Of a stretch of DNA of 64,000 nucleotides, positions 7,901-14,944 are shown in pieces. Both the position numbers and the translations under genes were made by a program. The notes under the pieces are model-generated. The model saw only the letters and a list, made by a program, of their open reading frames with translations. It searched no databases and was not told the DNA's origin. Within the stretch, counting starts at the first letter, position 1. Each line of letters starts with the position of its first letter. Source of the DNA: Prevotellaceae bacterium UBA3627 (GTDB taxonomy: Bacteria > Bacteroidota > Bacteroidia > Bacteroidales > Bacteroidaceae); assembly GCA_002373375.1 (NCBI GenBank), contig DFLE01000015.1:16503-80502 (forward strand). The letters are read 5' to 3'.

Positions 7901-8717
7901 TATTTTGTCTTACTTCTATCTCTCCTACTTCTGTTATGCAGTCAGTCCATCCGTCCATGATGACAGCCGGCGAGTGGGTGGTAAGAATAAGTTGTACGTT
8001 AGGGTTGATGTTCATGATGGACTTGATGAGAACCCTCTGCCATTCTATGTGGAGGCTCACTTCCGGTTCATCCATGAAGAGAACGTATGGCTGCTCATCC
8101 TCTACGAGGACAGTGAGCAGTATCACGAGTATCTGCTTCTCTCCGCTTGACAGCTGGTAGGGTGTGAGTACCTCTCCCATCTGGTCAAAGCGTATCTCGT
8201 TCTCTGTGCGTATGATATGCTTGTTGGTGTCAGAGAACAACTTGTCAACAATCTCGTAGAACTTCTGTTTGCCGTCAGACAACTTCTGAGCCTGCTGTGC
8301 AGCGTCGGGTGCACCGCTCTGTAACATCTGTATGATGCGGTTGCCAAGGTTCACCTGATAGTCCAGGTAGCGTCTCTGCAGGTTAAACAACTGCAGGTCA
8401 AGCTCTGTGGCTATCTTGAAGTCCAGTCTTGCCGTCATCTCGTGATTAATCAGCGGACGGTCAAAAGAGCGTATGATGTCAAAGCGTATGGCATCGGCGT
8501 CCTCGGGCGACAGCAACAATGTCACCCCGTTGTCGTTTTGCGTTATGCCATGCGAGGTCATCAGTGGTGTCACCACCTTATTTAATATTGTGCTCTTTCC
8601 TACGCCGTTCACGCCTGAAAGGATGTTGACATGGCGGTTAAGAGTCCATTTTATGTGTTTCCTGCCGCTCCATAGAGAATCTATTTCTATTTCGCGAATG
8701 TATTCTGCGTATTTCAT
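7887..8717 (-). CDS. ABC-type AAA ATPase (AriA-like / OLD-like), small
   Basis: 276 aa. Walker A GVNGVGKST (35-43), signature LSSGEKQ (189-195), Walker B VLFMDEPE (212-219), a switch histidine in LTTHSP (H248). This is a complete ABC/SMC-type head with only a short helical insertion (about 105-165), smaller than typical OLD-family ATPases because the Toprim part is encoded separately by the next gene. The ATPase + DUF4435 pair matches the composition of PARIS (AriA + AriB). Its start overlaps the stop of the dipeptidyl peptidase gene (ATGA type, 4 bp), and its stop overlaps the DUF4435 start. Predicted to bind ATP and regulate the Toprim protein; the trigger cannot be read from sequence. Confidence 0.85.
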   Translation of the reverse strand: MKYAEYIREIEIDSLWSGRKHIKWTLNRHVNILSGVNGVGKSTILNKVVTPLMTSHGITQNDNGVTLLLSPEDADAIRFDIIRSFDRPLINHEMTARLDFKIATELDLQLFNLQRRYLDYQVNLGNRIIQMLQSGAPDAAQQAQKLSDGKQKFYEIVDKLFSDTNKHIIRTENEIRFDQMGEVLTPYQLSSGEKQILVILLTVLVEDEQPYVLFMDEPEVSLHIEWQRVLIKSIMNINPNVQLILTTHSPAVIMDGWTDCITEVGEIEVRQNSESK

Positions 8718-10672
8718 CGTGAATAGTCCTTGGAATATCTCATCATCTGTGTGGTTAACGACTCTGTATAGTCAAGTGTGACATCGGCAATGTTATTGTC
8801 GGCATCATATACGGGTGTCATGTGTGGGTTGATAAATCCCTTGTATGGTGCAATGTTCAGATTGCGATAGCGCGTGAGCACTTCCTCATGCAGCTTCGCG
8901 TCAATCTTCACCGCATATCTCTCCACGAGCTGCTGCGCCGCGTTGAAGTCGCCCTCGCTCTTTATACGCTGTATCTCTGCCAGCAGGGTAGCGAAGAGTT
9001 TTCTCAGAGCCTCATAGTCATTAATGGCGATGTATGTCTTGCCGTTAATCTTCTTCTTCTCTATCACGTCCGTGGCAGATACAAGATGCTGGTTAGCATA
9101 GCACCAATTGGCAATCAGGGCTCTGTTACGCATGTGGGCCTCCTCGATGTCGTTGCCGAGTGTGATGCGCACGGTCTGTGTCATCATGCCGTTCATGATG
9201 TATGTGTAGTAGTTAGACTTGTAGGCTTCCATGTCGGGCGTCAAACCTAACTCTACCATTTTCTCATCTGCAATGTAATACAACCCGAACAAATCGGCTC
9301 TTGCCTCCTCAATAGTGTTGCCGTAGGCTTTCAGCGCATCAGGGTCGGTGCCCGGCAACAACTGTCCGCTGCCGTGACCGAGACATTCATGCAGGTCGGT
9401 ATGCAGGTCATCGCATACATCACCGTATTTCCTTATCATCGCTACGGTGTCAGCGTCAATGGCAAACTCCTCAAGGAAACCGTTTCCTTTGGCTGCCTTG
9501 TTATAGGCAGAGGTGAAGTTGGTTATCGTGATGCTCTTGGAACCGTGCTCCGCACGAATCCAGTCAGCGTTAGGCAGATTGATGCCTATGGCAGTGGAAG
9601 GGTACTCCTCACCGCCTATCATTGCAGCGCAGATGGCGTTAGCCACCACACCCTTTACTTTCGGCTTGCGGAAACGAGGGTCAACAGGTGAATGGTCTTC
9701 AAACCACTGTGCGTTATTGGATATTGTCTGCGTACGTTTACTTGCCTCGAGGTCACGGTATTCCACTATGCCCTCCCATGTGGCCTTGTATCCCAGAGGG
9801 TCTCCATACACCTCAATGAAACCGTTTATGAAGTCAATCCTGCCGTCGGTCTCCTTCAGCCATTCTATGGAGTATTCGTCAAAGGTATGCAGGTTGCCGG
9901 TGGTGTAATAGTCAATGAGAAGTGATATTATCTTCTTCTGCCTGTCGTTCTCAGCATACTCCTTCGCCTTTGTCAGGTTCTCAATGATTTTCTCAATGAT
10001 CTTACCGTATTTCCCGCCTATGCGCCATACATCCTCGGTGAGCTTGCCGTCTTTCTTGACGAGGGTGGAGTTCAGTCCAAAGGACGGCGGTTGCGAGCCA
10101 GCCTGGCTTTTCAGTGCCTTGTAGTACTCCTCCGCCTCTTGCTGCGTTACGCCTTGGTAGAAATTACATGCGGAAGTCTTTACAAGATCCTCTCCGCTTG
10201 CCTTGTTGACACGCTTGGGCAATATGTCGGGGTTGAATATTACAGGACAGATGGTGCCCAGGAGTTCATCGGCAGCCATAGGCAGTTTGTCTGCCGGGAT
10301 GCCGCGCACCAATTGCTCAAAGTATTCCTGTGTGAATCCCGGCTCGAACTTCTCGCAACCGTAGTGGTGGTATATGCCGTTGGAGAACCACACGCGCTTG
10401 AGATACTCTATCAGTTCAGGCTTGATGTCAGAGGTGTCATAACCTTCCTCGGTCTTCTTACCGTATGTGCATAGTATAGCCTCCAGAGTCTTTCGTATTA
10501 AGAGGTTGTAGCGGCCGTTTTGGTCGAATGTTATGTCACGTCCCCAAAGGGTAGCCTCAGAGAGGTAGTATATGTATGCTTTTTGTCTTGCCGTGAGAGA
10601 TTCAAAGTCAGGTAGCTGATACCTCAGCATCTGTATGTCGGCAAAACGCTCGTCATTATATTTGAAATCCAT
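8714..10672 (-). CDS. Dipeptidyl-peptidase III (family M49)
   Basis: 652 aa zinc metallopeptidase that removes dipeptides from peptide N-termini. The metal site is HECLGH (residues 428-433, the HExxGH form known from Bacteroides thetaiotaomicron DPP III, with Cys in the motif) plus EEARAD (455-460), giving two His and one Glu ligand and a catalytic Glu. Length fits the family. There is no signal peptide (begins MDFKYNDERF), so this copy is cytoplasmic. It starts 15 bp after the DUF4738 lipoprotein gene and overlaps the ATPase gene by 4 bp. Confidence 0.93.
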   Translation of the reverse strand: MDFKYNDERFADIQMLRYQLPDFESLTARQKAYIYYLSEATLWGRDITFDQNGRYNLLIRKTLEAILCTYGKKTEEGYDTSDIKPELIEYLKRVWFSNGIYHHYGCEKFEPGFTQEYFEQLVRGIPADKLPMAADELLGTICPVIFNPDILPKRVNKASGEDLVKTSACNFYQGVTQQEAEEYYKALKSQAGSQPPSFGLNSTLVKKDGKLTEDVWRIGGKYGKIIEKIIENLTKAKEYAENDRQKKIISLLIDYYTTGNLHTFDEYSIEWLKETDGRIDFINGFIEVYGDPLGYKATWEGIVEYRDLEASKRTQTISNNAQWFEDHSPVDPRFRKPKVKGVVANAICAAMIGGEEYPSTAIGINLPNADWIRAEHGSKSITITNFTSAYNKAAKGNGFLEEFAIDADTVAMIRKYGDVCDDLHTDLHECLGHGSGQLLPGTDPDALKAYGNTIEEARADLFGLYYIADEKMVELGLTPDMEAYKSNYYTYIMNGMMTQTVRITLGNDIEEAHMRNRALIANWCYANQHLVSATDVIEKKKINGKTYIAINDYEALRKLFATLLAEIQRIKSEGDFNAAQQLVERYAVKIDAKLHEEVLTRYRNLNIAPYKGFINPHMTPVYDADNNIADVTLDYTESLTTQMMRYSKDYSR

Positions 10673-10687
10673 AGTATTTTGTTTATC

Positions 10688-11491
10688 TTAGATACTCAGT
10701 TTTCTTTTGCCATCAGGAGTTATGTCAATGTTGACACGATAGTTGGTGTAAGTGTCTGGACGCACCAGTATGGCGACGAATCGCACGCCGTCTTTTGTGA
10801 CTCCCTGTATCGTTATGTCAGACAGGATGGCGCTCTCCAGATAGGCCTGCGGAACCAACGAGGCGAAGTCTTTCTTCTGAATGTTCTTGCCGTAGATTCT
10901 CTTGCTGCCGTCATAGAGTGCTATGAAAACGATGTTGTCATAGAAGATGTTCTCGACGGTCATGCCGTCATCGTTCACTGTCTGCTGATACACCTTGTAT
11001 GATGTGGGGTTTACTTGTGTGTAGGCATGAAACCTTTTGTCGTTCCACATCACTACTGTGTCGTTCTTAATCTTCCTGCCTTGGTTGATGTCAATTATTC
11101 CCTTGTACTCTCCTTTGGCGACGGTCGGGGATTCAGAACTCTTCTGCAGCATCACCTCGTCACCGTTGCTGTTGATGAAGTACAGCTGGGTGGAGTTCAG
11201 ACGGGTTATGAGATACCTCACCTCCTTGTGGCTGGCTATGATGAGCGAGTCGTTGCGCACATAGAAAGCCACCGGTGCATTTAGTGAGTCATTGTAGAAT
11301 AAGGTATCTCCCTTGACGGAGAATACAGCATCTCCTTCAATCTCGTTGACCCACGTGCCCTGCATCTTCTGCTTGGCAGCCTTGTCCTCGTTGACAACGG
11401 GTGTTCCCTTGTCTTTGGATGTGCACGCAGAAAGTAGTGTACACAAGAGGATTGTTATAAAGGTAAGAGTGTGTAAGATGTTGTTTTTCAT
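10688..11491 (-). CDS. DUF4738-type lipoprotein
   Basis: 267 aa from the chosen ATG at 11491; an in-frame ATG 34 codons upstream (11593) is rejected because the lipoprotein signal (MKNNILHTLTFITILLCTLLSAC) starts here and a -7 box lies between the two. The Cys in LLSAC is the lipidation site. The mature part is beta-rich and carries repeats of the 'GTWVNEIEG' / 'GEYKGIIDI' type, as in DUF4738. Likely anchored to a membrane on the periplasmic side. First gene of the five-gene operon with dipeptidyl peptidase III. Function unknown. Confidence 0.75.
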   Translation of the reverse strand: MKNNILHTLTFITILLCTLLSACTSKDKGTPVVNEDKAAKQKMQGTWVNEIEGDAVFSVKGDTLFYNDSLNAPVAFYVRNDSLIIASHKEVRYLITRLNSTQLYFINSNGDEVMLQKSSESPTVAKGEYKGIIDINQGRKIKNDTVVMWNDKRFHAYTQVNPTSYKVYQQTVNDDGMTVENIFYDNIVFIALYDGSKRIYGKNIQKKDFASLVPQAYLESAILSDITIQGVTKDGVRFVAILVRPDTYTNYRVNIDITPDGKRKLSI

Positions 11492-11559
11492 TGTGTTAAC
11501 AATTAATATGTGGTAACAGATATCCTTGTTGCAGAAACGTCTGCACCTTTTTAATAATA

Positions 11560-11567
11560 CAAAGTTA
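11560..11567 (-). promoter_or_regulatory. -7 box for the DUF4738/DPP III operon
   Basis: Minus-strand TAACTTTG, an exact TAnnTTTG match, about 70 bp upstream of the chosen start at 11491. I do not see a good TTTG at the expected -33 distance, so this is the weaker half of a divergent promoter pair with 11627-11658. Confidence 0.5.
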
Positions 11568-11626
11568 CGACTTTTTGTTGAAAGTAGATGCATTATAAAG
11601 TTTTTTTATGTTAAAAAATGGTTTTA

Positions 11627-11658
11627 TTTGTCTGAATGAAATAAAATGATTAACTTTG
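11627..11658 (+). promoter_or_regulatory. Promoter of the HU/SPOR gene (leaderless)
   Basis: TTTG (11627-11630), exactly 20 nt, TAACTTTG (11651-11658). The start codon of the downstream gene is at 11664, only 5 nt past the -7 box, so the transcript should begin at or within a few bases of the ATG. Confidence 0.8.
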
Positions 11659-11663
11659 CGGTG

Positions 11664-12815
11664 ATGAATGAACTATCTCGACATATAGAAATATTATTAC
11701 TCAGCAATGATTGCGTCATAGTTCCGGGTTTTGGCGGATTTGTGGCGCATCATAAGGTTGCGGAGTATGATATGGAGGAAAAGACGTTCTATCCGCCGCA
11801 GCGTGTGTTGGGTTTCAATAGTCAGTTGGTATTGAACGACTCTCTGTTGGTGCAGTCTTACGCTGAGGCTTATGACCTTAGTTATCCTGAGGCGCTTCGC
11901 AAGATAGAGAAAGAGGTAGAGGAGATAAAGCAACAGATTGAGATAGAGGGAGAATATAAGTTCCGCGGAATAGGTACGGTGAGCAAGACTGCAGAGGGCT
12001 ATTACGATTTTGAGCCTTGTGTGGCTGGACTTGTCTCACCAAGTCTCTATGGTTTCACTTCATATATCATGGATGCTGTTAATGGCGTTGCGGACGCTGA
12101 TGGCGCGTCGGACACAGAGGACAGCGCAGAGAAAAAACTGTTGTCGGCTGCTGATGTCGTGACAGGTGAGACGGAAGTGGATGTCAAGGATGACGCGGAG
12201 GACACAGAGGATGTAGAAGATGACGAGGTGGAAGATGAGGAGGAAGAGCGTGGCATATATGTAAGCTATAAGAAAATGTGGTATGCTGCTGCGGCTTCGT
12301 TAATTCTTCTCCTGTTGCCGTTGGCATATAACTCGCTTACCGTTGGACGCGGCAGTCAGAGCAGCAATGTCATAAGAGGCTCTGTAGGCGATACCGGCAA
12401 GGAAGTGGTAAGCAAGATAGGAGAGGGGATAGATACCTTTATGAAGGCAACAAACTCAGAGAGTGTTCCTGCTGACACTGTGAATATAACAGAAAAGACA
12501 GTGAAGCAGGAGGCGGCTGGGGAAGCGGTTGCAGACACCAAGGTGCAGGCAGAAAAGACTGGCGAAGTCTCAAAAGAGACTGTAAAGGGCCAGTACTCCA
12601 TCATCTTGGCAAGCCGTGTGAGCAAGAAGGGAGCTGAGGACTTCGTAAAGAGACTTAACAGGGCGGGCTACAAGGAGGCTTCTGTGTATGAGGACGGTAG
12701 CATGAGACGTGTGGTCTATGGCTCGTATGGCTCAGAGAGAGAGGCGGAGAGAGCCTTGAATGTGTTGAAAAAGAAGAATGAAACGTTTGCCGGCACTTGG
12801 GTGCAGAAATTATGA
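11664..12815 (+). CDS. HU/IHF-like (HU-CCDC81) DNA-binding protein with transmembrane segment and SPOR domain
   Basis: 383 aa. Starting at 11664 (MNELSRHIEILLL) is preferred over the in-frame ATG at 11646 because the -7 box covers the latter. Residues about 1-115 are the two HU-CCDC81-type modules of Bacteroidetes (NDCVIVPGFGGFVAHH; then FRGIGTVSKTAEGYYDFEP). An acidic linker (145-200) leads to one membrane helix (about 208-227, WYAAAASLILLLLPLA), another low-complexity stretch, and a C-terminal SPOR domain (about 310-383), which binds denuded septal peptidoglycan. Topology predicts an HU-like module in the cytoplasm and SPOR in the periplasm, that is, a protein that could link nucleoid and division site. 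The next gene overlaps its stop (ATGA). Confidence 0.85.
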   Translation: MNELSRHIEILLLSNDCVIVPGFGGFVAHHKVAEYDMEEKTFYPPQRVLGFNSQLVLNDSLLVQSYAEAYDLSYPEALRKIEKEVEEIKQQIEIEGEYKFRGIGTVSKTAEGYYDFEPCVAGLVSPSLYGFTSYIMDAVNGVADADGASDTEDSAEKKLLSAADVVTGETEVDVKDDAEDTEDVEDDEVEDEEEERGIYVSYKKMWYAAAASLILLLLPLAYNSLTVGRGSQSSNVIRGSVGDTGKEVVSKIGEGIDTFMKATNSESVPADTVNITEKTVKQEAAGEAVADTKVQAEKTGEVSKETVKGQYSIILASRVSKKGAEDFVKRLNRAGYKEASVYEDGSMRRVVYGSYGSEREAERALNVLKKKNETFAGTWVQKL

Positions 12816-13342
12816 AAAGAGTAAGGTGTCCTAAGTGTGATAATTTTATAACGTTTGACGAGACACGTTATGAGGCAGGCCAGTCATTGGTGTTCCAATG
12901 TGACAGTTGCGGAAAGGAGTTTGGCATACGCATTGGTGTGTCAAAGTTGCGCAACAGGCAGAAAGAAGAAAATCCTACAGTAGAGAATACAGACGAGGGA
13001 GTAGGGGCGATAGTCGTTATAGAGAATGTCTTTCACTATAAACAAGTGTTGCCGTTGCGTATGGGCGACAATGTGATAGGACGTTATATGAAAGGCTCCA
13101 AATGTAATACGCCGATAGAGACTAACGACCCGTCTATAGATATGAACCATTGTGTCATAAATGTATCAAGGGGAAAGAACGGAAAACTGAAGTATGTGTT
13201 ACGTGACGGTCCGAGCTATACAGGTACATTTGTGGATAATCAGATACTTGGAGACCGTGAGCGCAGAGTGATAGAAGATGGTACTTTGTTCACCATCGGG
13301 GCTACTTCCATCTTGTTGAAGGCCAAAGGTGATGCGTGTTGA
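12812..13342 (+). CDS. Zinc-ribbon plus FHA domain protein
   Basis: 176 aa from ATG 12812, which overlaps the stop of the HU/SPOR gene (ATGA); an in-frame ATG five codons earlier is less likely. Residues 1-40 form a zinc ribbon (CPKC ... CDSC, four cysteines). Residues about 75-175 are an FHA domain (DNVIGR, then SIDMNHCVINVS for the usual S-R-x-H-x-x-I, GTFVDNQ in place of N-G-T, and DGTLFTIG). FHA domains bind phosphothreonine, so this protein may connect Ser/Thr phosphorylation to its co-translated HU/SPOR partner. The FHA histidine is retained though the preceding Ser-Arg is not clear. Confidence 0.8.
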   Translation: MKRVRCPKCDNFITFDETRYEAGQSLVFQCDSCGKEFGIRIGVSKLRNRQKEENPTVENTDEGVGAIVVIENVFHYKQVLPLRMGDNVIGRYMKGSKCNTPIETNDPSIDMNHCVINVSRGKNGKLKYVLRDGPSYTGTFVDNQILGDRERRVIEDGTLFTIGATSILLKAKGDAC

Positions 13343-13388
13343 TAATAGTCAATAAATCACCACGTTAACGAAAAAACAGCAAAAACTG

Positions 13389-13420
13389 TTTGCGCACACA
13401 GTAGATTATTTGTAACTTTG
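13389..13420 (+). promoter_or_regulatory. Promoter upstream of the SLT gene
   Basis: TTTG (13389-13392), 20 nt, TAACTTTG (13413-13420), a perfect consensus. It lies 314 bp before the next start codon at 13734. Confidence 0.75.
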
Positions 13421-13426
13421 CAGCAG

Positions 13427-13733
13427 AAAAGGTGAATTGTATACCTTTGTGTATGGTATATTTCACTGAGTTATTAACTGGAAATCGGGAGATGTGCAAT
13501 GTCGCACAACAGACCTGTCAGTCAGATACTCAAAATCGACTCTCAGCCATCTGTACATTGCCGCTTCACGAATCGCGTTCAGAACTGCTGCACGCTTGAC
13601 ATTGCTCCGCAATAAGCAGATGTCGTTCTGTTGATAAAAGTGTAAAGACCTTTAACAGGTTAGTTCTTTTGATTGACGGTTCTTGTGCAAGACTTATGGA
13701 CGAGAGGGTACGGATTTCTGAAACCGTAACATT
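13427..13733 (+). other. Long leader or small RNA before the SLT gene
   Basis: About 307 nt from the expected transcription start to the ATG, without a credible reading frame. Small hairpins are present at 13428-13448 (AAAGGT / ACCTTT) and 13493-13508 (TGTGC / GCACA). A separate small RNA or a regulatory leader are both possible; no known family recognised. Confidence 0.4.
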
Positions 13734-14168
13734 ATGATTTTTTCAAAGATTGCAAAGGTCACAGTATTAACAACAGTATTAACCTTCGAGGCATTCGCAG
13801 TCCAGGGACGCGAAAATGGCTCAAAAAACTATGATTGGGATCCTTTGATGGATGCCATCACACATGTAGAGAGTAGGGGAGACAGTCGTGCCGTGAGTGG
13901 CAGATCATGTGGTGCTATGCAGATTACACCGATACTGGTGCAGCAGTGTAACATCATCTTAAAAGAAAGAGGCGACAAGAGGCGCTACACGCTTAATGAC
14001 CGCTTCAGTGTAAAAAAGAGTCGTGAGATGTTCGTACTCATACAGAGCTACTACAATCCGACGAATAATGTGGAGAAGGCCATCCGTATATGGAACGGTG
14101 GTCCGCGCTACAAGGTAAGAAGCACACAGGGCTATTACAAACGTGTAATGAGAGCGTATAACAATTAA
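13734..14168 (+). CDS. Exported lysozyme-like / SLT-fold protein
   Basis: 144 aa with a signal peptide (residues 1-24). The mature part carries a reduced lytic-transglycosylase pattern: catalytic Glu in HVESRGD (E46), GAMQITP, and an IWNGGP motif near the C-terminus. It is shorter than canonical Slt domains (about 150 residues plus extra domains) but keeps the conserved landmarks, so it probably cleaves or binds peptidoglycan in the periplasm. A hairpin terminator follows at 14288-14338. Confidence 0.8.
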   Translation: MIFSKIAKVTVLTTVLTFEAFAVQGRENGSKNYDWDPLMDAITHVESRGDSRAVSGRSCGAMQITPILVQQCNIILKERGDKRRYTLNDRFSVKKSREMFVLIQSYYNPTNNVEKAIRIWNGGPRYKVRSTQGYYKRVMRAYNN

Positions 14169-14287
14169 ACACCCACCATCCTTTGCACCGACATGTTCGG
14201 AGATAATTGTTAAACGTGTGTTTCTGATTGGAATAGATTATTCTTAACATTGGTCATCGCATTGCTTTGGCTAATATTTGCAAAGAA

Positions 14288-14338
14288 GAAACGAATAGAT
14301 TTAACCTCATGCAGGTGTCTATGCGTTTCTTTTTTTTT
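14288..14338 (+). terminator. Rho-independent terminator after the SLT gene
   Basis: GAAACG-A-ATAGA pairs with TCTAT-G-CGTTTC (12-bp stem with one mismatch) and is followed by a run of nine T (14330-14338). Confidence 0.8.
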
Positions 14339-14399
14339 GTATGTGTTTTGCTGGGGGTAAACGAAAAATTAGTTTGTCAGGGCAGCTGTAAAAACTTAA

Positions 14400-14449
14400 A
14401 AATAGCAAATTGTCACCAAAAATAACTTTTTGGTGGCAATTTGCTATTT
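14400..14449. repeat. Near-perfect 23-bp inverted repeat
   Basis: Arms 14400-14422 and 14427-14449 (AAATAGCAAATTG... / ...CAATTTGCTATTT) with loop TAAC and a single T.G position. It is much longer than needed for termination and no T-tract follows. It may be a cruciform, a bidirectional barrier or a remnant of a small mobile repeat. Confidence 0.85.
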
Positions 14450-14586
14450 CAGTGTGTGTTGTACAGAATGACGAAAGAGAATGGCAGGGGTGTGCGTTTG
14501 CCGATATATGGATGAATATATATGAAGAATTGGATAGCAGGAGAACGGAAAGTGGTTGGTTTTAGAGTTTGTTTGTGTCGTAAAGT

Positions 14587-14686
14587 GGTAGCTTTTACAC
14601 TGTGAAGTGATAGCTTTTACGTCGTCATTCGATAGCTTTCACGGTGTAAAGTGATAGCTTTTACAATATGAAACGATAGGTTTTGT
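14587..14686 (+). repeat. 22-bp-period tandem repeat, locus 1 (five units)
   Basis: Cores GRTAGCTTTTAC start at 14587, 14609, 14631, 14653 and 14675 (last one degenerate): exact 22-bp spacing. Each 12-bp core is followed by a 10-bp spacer (for example ACTGTGAAGT, GTCGTCATTC, GGTGTAAAGT). Same family as 31647-31746 and 50818-50895. Confidence 0.9.
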
Positions 14687-14885
14687 TATGTGAAATTTGT
14701 GCGATGTCTGTATAGTGTTGATTGTTAGGTAGATGTGGAAAATGCGATTCTTGGGCGCTTTTCTGTCCGGAATAGAGTCGTAAAGGCTGTATCGCAAGCA
14801 TTTTGAGTTATGAAATATCACATTGATATAAATAACGGTAGTTTTATGACAATATGATATTAGTTGAAAATAAAAGACGAAAATA

Positions 14886-14917
14886 CTTGTCTGTGCGACA
14901 TAAATTTTGTAATTTCG
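14886..14917 (+). promoter_or_regulatory. Probable rprX promoter
   Basis: CTTG (14886-14889), 20 nt, TAATTTCG (14910-14917): one mismatch in each box, spacing correct, 27 bp before the start codon. Confidence 0.55.
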
Positions 14918-14944
14918 CAAACTAAACCTACTTAAAATTAAAAG

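Larger units (their letters stand above)
14339..14944. other. Intergenic region with long palindrome and 22-bp repeats
   Basis: About 600 bp without a plausible gene. It contains a 23-bp-arm palindrome (14400-14449), the first 22-bp-period repeat array (14587-14686) and the rprX promoter (14886-14917). Confidence 0.7.

Noticed and set aside
11646..11663. Upstream ATG of the HU/SPOR gene
   Set aside because: The -7 box TAACTTTG overlaps these codons, so they are not transcribed; family members start at MNELSRHIE.
14587..14686. Tandem repeats as a CRISPR array
   Set aside because: Repeat cores are 12 bp and spacers 10 bp and partly conserved; no cas genes; the same design occurs at three loci.
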